From contig JAEZJQ010000124.1 of the NCBI GenBank assembly GCA_023436305.1, positions 1-10,077 of the forward strand: a stretch of 10,077 nt of DNA, written 5' to 3'. Under the pieces are notes generated by a model. It was not told the DNA's origin. It saw nothing but the letters and a program-made list of their open reading frames with translations, and searched no databases. The DNA is from Bacillota bacterium. GTDB lineage: Bacteria > Bacillota > UBA4882 > UBA8346. The stretch's first letter is position 1, and the number at the start of each line of letters is the position of its first letter. Of the stretch, positions 1 to 6,723 are shown piece by piece. Position numbers and translations under genes: made by a program.

Positions 1-172
1 TATTCTGGCCATGAATTATTTCAACCCTTCGTGTTAACTTTCGCTAACACGCATCATGACAGGTTCTTTTAAAAAATAACCTACCAGTCATTTTTCGTTT
101 TCCTGCTGTTCAGTTTTCAAGGTTCAAATTTATTTGCGACTACCGTTACTGTTATACCAGACCGGCGACGCA
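1..172 (-). other. rRNA-operon leader region, 16S gene expected just left of window
   Basis: Read on the minus strand, this segment follows strong promoters and contains CCTTGAAAACTGAACAGC (105-122), which resembles the boxA-type antitermination element found in Bacillota 16S leaders and 16S-23S spacers. Two hairpins follow: 61-82 (AGGTT...AACCT arms, one internal mismatch) and 31-50, an 8-bp stem with one G-U pair closed by a GAAA tetraloop in the minus-strand RNA. No open reading frame is present. The start of 16S itself (GAGAGTTTGATCC-like) is not in the window, so the rRNA gene is inferred. A leader of another strongly expressed stable RNA is the alternative. Confidence 0.5.
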
Positions 173-178
173 AGAATT

Positions 179-208
179 ATTATATCATGTTTGTTGGTAA
201 GTTGTCAA
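179..208 (-). promoter_or_regulatory. Strong sigma-A promoter, probable rRNA P2
   Basis: On the minus strand TTGACA (208-203) and TATAAT (184-179) are both perfect consensus and are separated by 18 nt. TGA just before the -10 gives an extended -10 element. The expected start of transcription is near 172, pointing left into the boxA-like leader. No coding sequence competes for this DNA. Confidence 0.75.
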
Positions 209-215
209 TTAGAAT

Positions 216-245
216 TTTATACTATTTTGTGTCAAAAATGTTCAA
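216..245 (-). promoter_or_regulatory. Possible weaker sigma-A promoter between the two strong ones
   Basis: TTGAAC (245-240) and TATAAA (221-216) lie 18 nt apart on the minus strand. Another perfect TTGACA at 235-230 lacks a good -10 at 17 nt, although TCTAAT (213-208) lies 16 nt from it. These matches are weaker than those of the flanking promoters and may reflect AT-rich composition. Confidence 0.28.
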
Positions 246-285
246 ACGCTTTTTTAAATTTAATTGAACAACATAACGCCTTAAT

Positions 286-314
286 AAAATAGCATATAAA
301 AAAACTTATGTCAA
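286..314 (-). promoter_or_regulatory. Strong sigma-A promoter, probable rRNA P1
   Basis: On the minus strand TTGACA (314-309) is followed after 17 nt by TATTTT (291-286), with TGC directly before it as an extended -10. Transcription would start near 280 and run left through the second promoter at 179-208. Tandem strong promoters about 100 bp apart are typical of Bacillota rRNA operons. Confidence 0.65.
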
Positions 315-687
315 GGGGTATTTAAAAATTTGTTCTCAGACTGTGATATTGTCAACTTTTTGAATCAATTGTAAGATTAAAATAATACAATGAAGATATA
401 GCGATAACGACTTTTTAATTGAAATCATCGAATGATTTACATTTCTCCTCCAATAATATGTTGAAATAAGCGGATTTCAAAAATGTAACATGAATCAAGT
501 TGCAACGTAAAATCAGTTCCCTATTTCAAATACTGTTATCACGCTATTGAGCCAACCTCATCACCAAAAGTGGTTTATTGGGTAATCATAGGTTAAACGC
601 CGAAAATTTTCGGCAGACATATTTGATTCCATCATAAATCACTTCGAAGCTTACAGGTCGACAACGAATTGCCCCGACAACTAATTA
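315..687. other. AT-rich intergenic stretch between nagA and the rRNA-type promoters
   Basis: No credible gene is seen on either strand. It holds short perfect inverted repeats: 422-438 (AAATCAT-CGA-ATGATTT), 461-480 (TTGAAAT arms, 6-nt loop) and 599-614 (see separate entry). A further perfect TTGACA at 355-350 on the minus strand has no matching -10. The AT-rich tract just upstream of 314 could serve as an UP-type element. The stretch downstream of nagA (540-687) has no clear GC stem followed by a T run. Confidence 0.4.
599..614 (-). terminator. Perfect 16-bp palindrome, weak terminator candidate for nagA
   Basis: GCCGAAAATTTTCGGC is self-complementary and could fold into a 6-bp stem with an AATT loop, about 75 nt past the nagA stop. 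On the minus strand it is followed only by GTTTAACC, so the U tract is poor. It could equally be a protein-binding palindrome. Confidence 0.25.
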
Positions 688-1863
688 TCAATCAATGGAT
701 ATCAAACCGCTAATCACTTCACCGCCAACCATGGTCATAATCACTTCCAGATCAGTCGTTAAGACTACCAAATCAGCATCCTTGCCGGAATAAAGGCTTC
801 CTTTACGCTTATTAATTCCCAACAACTTAGCTGGATTATAGGTTAACATCCGAAAGACATCGGTGAGGCTGCATTCCGTAAACTTCAACATGTTTTTCAT
901 CGCTTCATCTAACGTTAAGACACTTCCAGCCAATTGGCCCGCTTCATTTCTAACCACACCTGCAGTTACGATTAACTCGCCATTTAGCGATCGGTAGCTG
1001 CCGTCCGGCATCCCGGTAGGCGCCGCGGCATCAGTGACTAATATTATATTTTCGGGGCCTTTAAGCCGCCATACCATATCAATAACCGACGGATGCAAAT
1101 GAACTCCATCGGCGATTAATTCCAAGGTAAACTCCGGCCTGGTCAAAGCAGCGCCTAAAATCCCCGGTTCGCGGTGATGGAATGGACGCAACTGGTTAAA
1201 ACAATGAGTAATTGAAGAAAATCCGGCCTCCATTGCTTTCAATCCTATTTCATAGCTGGAATCGCTATGGCCAATCGCACAAACAATACCCATCTTTACT
1301 AACTCGGCGGCGATTTCCAAAGACCCATCAAGTTCCGGAGCCATGGTGATCATTTTTATTCCATTATTGCTGGCCTGGTGAACCTGCCGGATTTCATCCA
1401 AAGAAGGAAGCCTTAATTCAGTCAAGTTATGCATTCCCGCAAACTTGGGTGACAAGTAAGGCCCTTCCAAATGAAGTCCCAGGCATTTGGCCCCTTTATA
1501 ATTGCTATTATTAAGAAACTCATAACTTCGGGCTACCGCTAACAATTGGTCGGGATTTGCCGCCAGTGTAGTCGCTAAAAACGAAGTGACTCCGTGGGTA
1601 GCGTAAAACCTGGCCATTTCCTCAAGCGAACTTGGGATAGCCGACATGACTTCAGCGCCATTCCCCCCGTGCAAATGCAAATCAATAAAACCGGGCGCAA
1701 TGATTAACCCCTCCAATGGAACTTCCCGGTAACCAGTTGGTATCGGAATGGAAGCGGTAGGTCCGGCGGCTTCAATGACGTTTTCGTTAATTAATAAAAT
1801 CGCGTTTTCAATTAAGTTAAATGGTGTTAATAAAGTTGCCTTGGTTAAAGCTAATTGCCGCAA
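688..1863 (-). CDS. nagA: N-acetylglucosamine-6-phosphate deacetylase NagA
   Basis: Cytosolic amidohydrolase that removes the acetyl group from GlcNAc-6-phosphate, giving glucosamine-6-phosphate and acetate, in amino-sugar catabolism and cell-wall recycling. The TIM-barrel family signature is complete: HLH metal motif (H63, H65), LEGPYL with E133, GHS (H199), THCFN (H220), HREPG (230-234), ADGVHLH (251-257) and VTDA with the expected catalytic Asp (D278). The length, 391 aa, is normal. Start choice: the Shine-Dalgarno AAGGAG (1878-1873) directly abuts ATG 1872, leaving no spacer, whereas TTG at 1863 lies 9 nt downstream, so TTG is preferred. ATG 1872 (394 aa) is the alternative. It follows the acetyltransferase gene with a 33-bp gap and probably shares its transcript. 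No nagB, nagE or regulator is adjacent. Confidence 0.95.
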   Translation of the reverse strand: MRQLALTKATLLTPFNLIENAILLINENVIEAAGPTASIPIPTGYREVPLEGLIIAPGFIDLHLHGGNGAEVMSAIPSSLEEMARFYATHGVTSFLATTLAANPDQLLAVARSYEFLNNSNYKGAKCLGLHLEGPYLSPKFAGMHNLTELRLPSLDEIRQVHQASNNGIKMITMAPELDGSLEIAAELVKMGIVCAIGHSDSSYEIGLKAMEAGFSSITHCFNQLRPFHHREPGILGAALTRPEFTLELIADGVHLHPSVIDMVWRLKGPENIILVTDAAAPTGMPDGSYRSLNGELIVTAGVVRNEAGQLAGSVLTLDEAMKNMLKFTECSLTDVFRMLTYNPAKLLGINKRKGSLYSGKDADLVVLTTDLEVIMTMVGGEVISGLISID

Positions 1864-1896
1864 AGCAATCATCTCCTTAATTGATGGACCATATTT

Positions 1897-3156
1897 TCAA
1901 TACAAATAATTTGCATCCCAGATAAATGGATATTTCACCGGAAAAAGCATTTTTAAAAGGGGGTATTGCTGATAGAAGTCTTCGAATCGGCTATAAAACC
2001 CAAAGAGTAACCGGGTCAATCCGGGTTCATCGATGACGGGAATTTCCGTCCCAGGTTTGGTAAAATCAAATTGTATTCCCGTATTCGGATTCCATCCCCC
2101 GCGAATGATAGCATCTCTTGTTGCCAGATAAGGAAATTCGAACGTTGTATTCCAATTATTTAACCGTTCATCAATTAACGGTTTTAAATAATTTAAAAAT
2201 CCGGCCCAATCAATGATCTTAATCATACCGGCCAACGGCGCAGGATTGAGATGGGTACCTCCCAGCCTGTATAAAGCAGTATTTAATAAATGTTCCGGCG
2301 TGCCACGGACATACAAAGTCCAATCTGGTTTTAAATATTCTTTGACGAAAGTTTGCATCATCGCCAAGGAAGATTCCGGATCTTGGGCCACCCCTTCGGA
2401 GATAACCAGCCTTTGCCGGTCAGGAATTGTTTCATAATAAAAATATCCTGATATCTTATTCGAATGGTTCTCCCAAACCAGGAAATTCTCCTTTTTGGGA
2501 AATGGAACTTCTTTGATTTCAGCGGCTTCAATGCCCATTTCCGCAAATCGAGCCCGCCACCAAAAAAGCGAACGTTCGGGTTGTAACCAATAATCATGTT
2601 TCCCTTGGTTATATAAATCTGAAATCCACGTTACATCGGCGATGGTTGCCTTTCTTAATCCTCCGTCCGTTTTTGAAGGACATTCCACATGCGTATTGAT
2701 TAGCTGTCTCTTGGATAGCTTCGTTTTATAACGCGGTAATAATGGTACAAAACCAAATCGGGGATAAAAATTGGGTAACCCCCATAAAAATGCCGCCGGA
2801 ATTCCTTGTTGTTTCAAGTTATTAAGAACACTAATCAAACAATTTCCGGCTATACCGCGGCCCCGGTAATCCGGATGAGTTACCACCGGCGAGATGGCCC
2901 AAACAGGAATCTTTATATTTTCAAAATACAAGCGCTGCGGAAAAATCCCCACCGCAGCAACGAATACTCCCCGATCTTCGGCGAGATAAACCCGGCCTAG
3001 ACTGGTATGATCCACTGAATATAAATAGGAAAATAAAACTCGATGATCGTGTCCTTCCTTACGATCGAAGGAATTTGATTGTGCCGAGAAACCAGCCTCA
3101 ATCAACTCGAGCAGTCCCTCAAGATCATTCTCGGTCGCTTGACGATAATTTATCAT
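1897..3156 (-). CDS. Eis-like three-domain GNAT N-acetyltransferase
   Basis: Predicted cytosolic acetyl-CoA-dependent N-acetyltransferase of 419 aa. The N-terminal GNAT domain (about 1-145) contains the acetyl-CoA pyrophosphate-binding motif YRGRGIAG (97-104) and the stretch PNFYPRFGFVP (128-138). A second, degenerate GNAT-like domain lies at about 165-300. A C-terminal sterol-carrier-like domain (about 305-419) ends with LFPVKYPFIWDANYLY, the usual tail of this family. This build matches Eis/YitI-type enzymes, which acetylate aminoglycosides, lysines or polyamines; the substrate cannot be read from sequence. ATG 3156 has GAGG six nt upstream. It lies 15 bp after the CBO0543 gene and 33 bp before nagA. 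A role in modifying amino sugars is only a guess from context. Confidence 0.88.
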   Translation of the reverse strand: MINYRQATENDLEGLLELIEAGFSAQSNSFDRKEGHDHRVLFSYLYSVDHTSLGRVYLAEDRGVFVAAVGIFPQRLYFENIKIPVWAISPVVTHPDYRGRGIAGNCLISVLNNLKQQGIPAAFLWGLPNFYPRFGFVPLLPRYKTKLSKRQLINTHVECPSKTDGGLRKATIADVTWISDLYNQGKHDYWLQPERSLFWWRARFAEMGIEAAEIKEVPFPKKENFLVWENHSNKISGYFYYETIPDRQRLVISEGVAQDPESSLAMMQTFVKEYLKPDWTLYVRGTPEHLLNTALYRLGGTHLNPAPLAGMIKIIDWAGFLNYLKPLIDERLNNWNTTFEFPYLATRDAIIRGGWNPNTGIQFDFTKPGTEIPVIDEPGLTRLLFGFYSRFEDFYQQYPLLKMLFPVKYPFIWDANYLY

Positions 3157-3171
3157 AATGAACCTCTGATT

Positions 3172-3618
3172 TTAGCGAAACTTTCCAGTCCCATTATACC
3201 AGGATTCCTGGGACAAGATCAAACCAAAAAAGAACCAATAAAACAGAAAAGCTTTCAGCGGATTCCAGTGGTCATAACCAATCCATCCCACCCAGACGAA
3301 GAACCATTCCAGAGCCGCATTGGCAAAAGCCCAAAATCCTATATACAGCAATCGGATAACCCATGCTTTTTTACCCGGATACCAATGAATAAACAGTGCC
3401 CCTTCAGCCGGAGCGATGCCCAGATCCGACCAGAGACTTAATGCGCCCACCACTGGACCATAATAAGCCCATTGGTCGAAAACCACTCCCAGAAGATCGG
3501 AGACGGTGCCCAATAAAGCGGCGAAAATGATCACCGGATAATAGGAACGCCATTTTTTAAAGGGAACCACCAGGGCAAATAAAGTCCATAAAGTAATGGT
3601 GGTTAAAATATACGCCAT
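3172..3618 (-). CDS. CBO0543-family integral membrane protein
   Basis: Small hydrophobic protein of 148 aa, function unknown, resembling the CBO0543 family of Bacillota. It shows a first membrane helix (about 2-19), a PFKKWRSYYP turn (19-28), a second helix (28-48), hydrophobic segments near 55-80, a helix at 86-110 with the family-like EWFFVWVGWIGYDHW stretch (104-118), and a last helix at 121-136. It is rich in Trp and Tyr. I chose ATG 3618 because AGAGGAA lies upstream and the first helix starts at once. The frame is open back to an ATG at 3807, but those 63 residues are polar and arginine-rich and look non-coding. It is probably the first gene of an operon with the acetyltransferase and nagA. 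Confidence 0.75.
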   Translation of the reverse strand: MAYILTTITLWTLFALVVPFKKWRSYYPVIIFAALLGTVSDLLGVVFDQWAYYGPVVGALSLWSDLGIAPAEGALFIHWYPGKKAWVIRLLYIGFWAFANAALEWFFVWVGWIGYDHWNPLKAFLFYWFFFGLILSQESWYNGTGKFR

Positions 3619-3789
3619 GATAATATTATTTCCTCTAATGGCGCGATTATTTTCCGAGGACCATGTTTTTATGTGATAAACTTCTCGAACTGAGAGGGAG
3701 AATCTCCGGCGGTTTTGGGGAAAGGAGTTATCCGATTCTCGGCTGTGAATATTCAGCATTCTTTCCGGTAGTCTCATTTTCAGCCCCGG

Positions 3790-3811
3790 CAAATTGCGAC
3801 TCCACAATTTG
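3790..3811. repeat. Inverted repeat CAAATTG / CAATTTG, operator-like
   Basis: Two perfect 7-bp arms (3790-3796 and 3805-3811) flank an 8-bp spacer, 22 bp in all, about 180 bp upstream of the membrane-protein start. Spacing of this size fits a dimeric helix-turn-helix regulator. A weak hairpin is the other reading; no U tract supports a terminator on the minus strand. Confidence 0.35.
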
Positions 3812-3963
3812 TTTTAACGATTATGAGCCTTTGTGCAGGAAGATACTCATGGAATTATTAGCGTATTTTCCCTCTCAAAATATGATTTAACTTTTCCAGG
3901 TTTGCCATTTATTTATCGGCTTTCGGACGTTTGAAATTAACCCGCGCTTGGTAACCTATTGAT

Positions 3964-4003
3964 AAAGCATTAAATGCTTTTGACAAGATTTATGTTTGAC
4001 AAG
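3964..4003 (+). promoter_or_regulatory. 17-bp palindrome plus two TTTGACAAG direct repeats upstream of the lipoprotein gene
   Basis: AAAGCATTAAATGCTTT (3964-3980) is a perfect 7-3-7 palindrome. It overlaps the first of two identical nonamers TTTGACAAG (3979-3987 and 3995-4003) set 16 bp apart. Each nonamer contains a consensus -35 box TTGACA. The best -10 for the second is TGCAGT (4019-4024), only 3 of 6 matches. The site sits 65-105 bp upstream of the GTG start and may be an operator or a regulated promoter. Confidence 0.4.
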
Positions 4004-4067
4004 CCGGACAATTAGTCGTGCAGTACTTGAAAAATCAGTAAATTCAGTGTTTTAAGGAGGTGAAAAT

Positions 4068-4577
4068 GTGCGTATTTCTAAAGTTATACTACTAGTCATT
4101 GGTGTTTTGGTTTTTAGTTTGGTCATCGGAGGCTGCAACCTATTTCCAAACAATAAAACCCGGCCCGCTCCTGTCAGGCCCCGGAATATTTCGAACGTAA
4201 AACCGGTAAGGATAACACCAAAACCTATTTCCAGAACGCCGGGCATTAACCAACGGACTCGGACGGCGCCATCCAAACGGATACAAGGTTTATCGGGCAT
4301 CTCCGAGCGGAGTCTGCTGGACCGCGTCACCCGAATCGAGCAGGCAGCATCTCGAGGAAATTGGTCGCTGGCCAACCGGGAGACCAATACCTTGGGGTTG
4401 GAAATGTCCCGGTTCCGGCCCACCCACTCCAAAGGAAAAGCCTTGCGTGAAATAGCCAATTTCGACGCTATTTACGCCAAACTTCAGGCGGATACCCGGT
4501 TAAAAAACCGGGATGCGGTCATTCGAGATACCCGAAGCTTAAAGGCTGCATTAAGCGATATGAAGAAGACCGCTTAA
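4068..4577 (+). CDS. Predicted lipoprotein of unknown function, helical C-terminal domain
   Basis: 169-aa protein with a lipoprotein signal: MRISK, a hydrophobic stretch (6-20) and lipobox IGGC with Cys23, so it is likely membrane-anchored on the outer face. Residues 24-80 are basic, rich in Pro and Arg and probably disordered. Residues 83-167 look alpha-helical, with a spacing of short helices (IEQAASRGNWSLA, then FDAIYAKLQ, then SLKAALSDM) that loosely recalls DUF4363-type Bacillota proteins; this resemblance is from memory and weak. The start is GTG 4068, seven nt after the strong site GGAGG. An ATG overlapping it at 4066 opens only a nine-codon frame. It converges on the pil operon, with 19 bp between the two stop codons, and is not part of that operon. 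Confidence 0.75.
   Translation: MRISKVILLVIGVLVFSLVIGGCNLFPNNKTRPAPVRPRNISNVKPVRITPKPISRTPGINQRTRTAPSKRIQGLSGISERSLLDRVTRIEQAASRGNWSLANRETNTLGLEMSRFRPTHSKGKALREIANFDAIYAKLQADTRLKNRDAVIRDTRSLKAALSDMKKTA
4495..4512 (+). repeat. Perfect hairpin inside the 3' part of the lipoprotein gene
   Basis: CCCGGTTAAAAAACCGGG forms a 7-bp GC-rich stem with an AAAA loop, about 65 bp before the stop codon. It lies in coding sequence (codons for Thr-Arg-Leu-Lys-Asn-Arg) and no T run follows on either strand. It may slow or protect transcripts at this convergent junction, or be incidental. Confidence 0.3.
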
Positions 4578-4596
4578 TAAAACTGTGATAAAGCGT

Positions 4597-5517
4597 TTAT
4601 AAAGGGAAAGGTTGTTGGCTTAAGTCCGGCAGCCTTTCTTTCTTTTGATGCGCATCTAATTTTACTCCCGAAACCGGAAGAATAACAATCTGACCCGGTT
4701 TCAGCTTGTTTAAATCCTGTATATCATTGATCTCCTGGAGCAACTCCACAGTGGTTCCATAACGGTTTGCAATTCTCCATAATGTTTCGTTTGCTTTTAA
4801 CTGGTAAAGATGGGTGTTGGGGATTGGAATGATCAAGATTTTGCCTTCCGGCAATTTATCGGTTGTGGGGCTTAGGTTGTTTTCCTTGGCAATGGATTCC
4901 CGGGAGACTCCGAATTTTTGCGAAATATGATAAAGGGTCTCCCCTTTTTTTACTTTATAGCTTACTCTTATTCCGTTACCGGCATTTTTGTCCGTGACGT
5001 CTTTGGTATTATTTTGACTTAGCCCTGGTAAAATCAATGTCTCTTTAAACTCCGGGGTATTAGGATCGACCGGCTCCGGGCTTGCTGTTAAAACCGTCGA
5101 ACTGCTTCTTTGGCCCTGAAGGAAATTTTTAGAACTTTTTACCGGAGTTTCTTTTGGTTTTTTAATGCTTGGGCTAGGGCGCGCCCCGGTAACCGTAACC
5201 TTGGCGGTCTTTTCCTTGATGTACTCCGGTTCGGGAGATACGGGTATTATATTAGACCACGCGATGGCCGGCGGCATAAAAGGATCTCTAAGCTGGGAAC
5301 TCGCTGAATTTCGGAGTTCGTTTTCTGAAGTCCCCACCGGAATGAAACCCGGTGAACTTTCCGTGGCAAAATCACGTTCCGGGCTTTCACTGGAATGCTT
5401 GATCGGAATCGACATAAAAAAGGTCGCCACCGCAATTATGGTTGCCGTTAAAATCATTCCTAAGGCCAGTCCGAGGCCCAACAGGATTTTTTTGTAATTT
5501 GTCTCCTTATTCCCCAT
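4597..5517 (-). CDS. Membrane-anchored double-LysM protein with PilP-like RDPF motif
   Basis: 306-aa bitopic protein, last gene of the pil operon. Order: short basic N-terminus, one membrane helix (about 11-36), a long low-complexity Pro/Ser/Lys region (37-185), then two LysM domains, YKVKKGETLYHISQKFG... (187-231) and YQLKANETLWRIANRYG... (238-281), which bind peptidoglycan glycans, and a short tail. LRDPF (76-80) in the linker resembles the RDPF motif of PilP, the protein that joins PilN/PilO to the secretin in diderms. I infer a PilP-like partner that anchors the PilMNO complex to the wall. ATG 5517 is preferred because GGTGA precedes it by 4 nt. GTG 5547 (316 aa) overlaps the pilO stop as GTGA and is a real alternative through translational coupling. 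Only 19 bp separate its stop from the convergent lipoprotein gene. Confidence 0.82.
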   Translation of the reverse strand: MGNKETNYKKILLGLGLALGMILTATIIAVATFFMSIPIKHSSESPERDFATESSPGFIPVGTSENELRNSASSQLRDPFMPPAIAWSNIIPVSPEPEYIKEKTAKVTVTGARPSPSIKKPKETPVKSSKNFLQGQRSSSTVLTASPEPVDPNTPEFKETLILPGLSQNNTKDVTDKNAGNGIRVSYKVKKGETLYHISQKFGVSRESIAKENNLSPTTDKLPEGKILIIPIPNTHLYQLKANETLWRIANRYGTTVELLQEINDIQDLNKLKPGQIVILPVSGVKLDAHQKKERLPDLSQQPFPL

Positions 5518-5543
5518 TGAGTCACCCACTTTAAAATATAGAG

Positions 5544-6092
5544 TCACTTTGAAATTACATCCAAAGTCAAATAGGCGGTTAGTAGGTATTGATTTCCATT
5601 TCGATATTCCGATGTAATTTTAAGTTGGGATATCATCGCCAAACGTGTATTGCAGGGCAAGGCTTCCAAAAATCCGATCAATCCCCGGTAATCGCCGATT
5701 AATACCAATTGCCACTGGGAAATCCGGTACTCAGGATTATCTTTCATGGCCAAAGACGGGGATAATAATTCGGACTTGGTGATCTTTACATGATGTTCGC
5801 TTACAAGCCGTCCCAGATCTCCCTTAAAAATCTCTTGTTGCTCACGATCAAATGGCGCAAGAAGCGTGAGTTGGCTTTCCACCCGGGTTTTAGTTTCCGG
5901 GTTGCGGAAAACGGCGCTTTGAACCGATTCATGCTCCTGTTTCAGCGACGCTAGTTGTTGCCTTTTTTGTTTCAATTCGGTGGCGATGGATTGGTTCTGT
6001 ATATGTAATAAAACACCACCGGTGGCCGCCCCGATAAATATTATAAAAATAATGGTCATGACCATAAAATCAGCCTTATTTTTCCAAAACAT
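5544..6092 (-). CDS. pilO: PilO-like type IV pilus inner-membrane alignment protein
   Basis: 182 aa with a short cytoplasmic tail (1-8), one membrane helix (about 9-30), a polar coiled-coil-like segment (31-60) and an extracytoplasmic domain. The stretch WQLVLIGDYRGLIGFLEALP (127-146), followed by ISQLKITSE (154-162) and LTAYLTLDVI (171-180), matches the ferredoxin-like PilO fold (strand, GDY, FLE helix, strand). PilO pairs with PilN in the membrane and links the cytoplasmic PilM to outer components. ATG 6092 overlaps the end of pilN by 17 bp, which suggests coupled translation. No usual ribosome binding site precedes it, only a run of seven G (6108-6102). The family is divergent, so the name rests on fold pattern and gene order. 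Confidence 0.82.
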   Translation of the reverse strand: MFWKNKADFMVMTIIFIIFIGAATGGVLLHIQNQSIATELKQKRQQLASLKQEHESVQSAVFRNPETKTRVESQLTLLAPFDREQQEIFKGDLGRLVSEHHVKITKSELLSPSLAMKDNPEYRISQWQLVLIGDYRGLIGFLEALPCNTRLAMISQLKITSEYRNGNQYLLTAYLTLDVISK

Positions 6093-6723
6093 CGAGCGCG
6101 GCCCCCCCGGTCTTAATCTCTAAAGTAAAAGCATAATCCGGGATGCCCGGTGAAACCTGTTTCATCTCTTGGAGTTGCACATTATTAAAAAGCGTATTTC
6201 CTTGCAGATTCCGGATATAATCTTGAGCCGCCGTAACTGTCAATGAACGGCATTTTACGGTGATATCAACTTCACCGGCTCCTTCAATTCCGGTCAACCA
6301 TGCCTCTTCGGGTAAAGCAGAGGCCAATCCATTGATAATAGCCAGCCACGGGCGGTACATGTGGGTGATAAATGCCAATTCCGGTGACAGGCTGTCGATC
6401 TTCGATTCCGGCTTTTGAATTTGTTGTTCTTTGGCTAAATCTTCCCGGTATTGGATGACTTGTTCTTTCAAACTGGCTAATTCCCCGATTGCCGGATCAT
6501 ACTCGAAATATTCACCCATTAAGAATATTAGCGAACTTAGAAGAAAAACTCCCCAACAGATATAAATTAAGGCGTTACTTCGTCTTTTTTCAGTAATCTG
6601 AATACCGGTGAGCCGATCCTTAATCACTCCGGTTTTATGCGCCTTCGAATCGTTTAGTTTTTGTCTGGCCGGTTTAGTAGCCGGCTTGGCCTTACGCTCC
6701 TCCGGTAATAAATTAATTCTCAA
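6076..6723 (-). CDS. pilN: PilN-like type IV pilus assembly protein
   Basis: 215 aa. It opens with MRINLLPEER, carrying the INLLP peptide (3-7) by which PilN docks into PilM. A long basic cytoplasmic segment (8-50) follows, then one membrane helix (51-70), a coiled-coil-like stretch (80-108) and an extracytoplasmic domain with LPEEAWLTGIEG (137-148), the helix TVTAAQDYIRNLQ (162-174) and the final strand YAFTLEI (197-203), all typical of PilN. The cytoplasmic segment is longer than usual. The start is TTG 6723, which overlaps the pilM stop as TTGA; GGGAGG (6739-6734) lies ten nt upstream inside pilM. Its last 17 bp overlap pilO. Confidence 0.9.
   Translation of the reverse strand: MRINLLPEERKAKPATKPARQKLNDSKAHKTGVIKDRLTGIQITEKRRSNALIYICWGVFLLSSLIFLMGEYFEYDPAIGELASLKEQVIQYREDLAKEQQIQKPESKIDSLSPELAFITHMYRPWLAIINGLASALPEEAWLTGIEGAGEVDITVKCRSLTVTAAQDYIRNLQGNTLFNNVQLQEMKQVSPGIPDYAFTLEIKTGGAALDVLEK

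Larger units (their letters stand above)
3619..4067. other. Divergent intergenic control region
   Basis: About 450 bp separates the leftward membrane-protein operon from the rightward lipoprotein gene. I see no convincing gene. It holds several operator-like inverted repeats: CCGA-TTC-TCGG at 3732-3742, TGAATATTCA at 3746-3755, the 7-bp arms at 3790-3811 and the 17-bp palindrome at 3964-3980. No -35/-10 pair of normal spacing stands out for either gene, so both promoters may need an activator or an alternative sigma factor. Confidence 0.4.

Noticed and set aside
315..356. Additional promoter from TTGACA at 355-350 on the minus strand
   Set aside because: No acceptable -10 box at 16-19 nt; the nearest TAAATA is 25 nt away.
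3619..3807. 63-residue N-terminal extension of the CBO0543 protein to ATG 3807
   Set aside because: The extension is polar and arginine-rich, whereas ATG 3618 has an upstream AGAGGA and is followed at once by the first membrane helix.
3663..3890. 75-codon plus-strand open frame in the divergent intergenic region, five Cys residues
   Set aside because: GAGGA lies only two nt before the ATG, there is no promoter or recognisable domain, and the composition is not gene-like. Possible but unsupported.
4052..4459. 135-codon minus-strand open frame over the lipoprotein gene
   Set aside because: It lies opposite a frame with a strong ribosome binding site and a clear lipoprotein signal, and its translation shows no domain.
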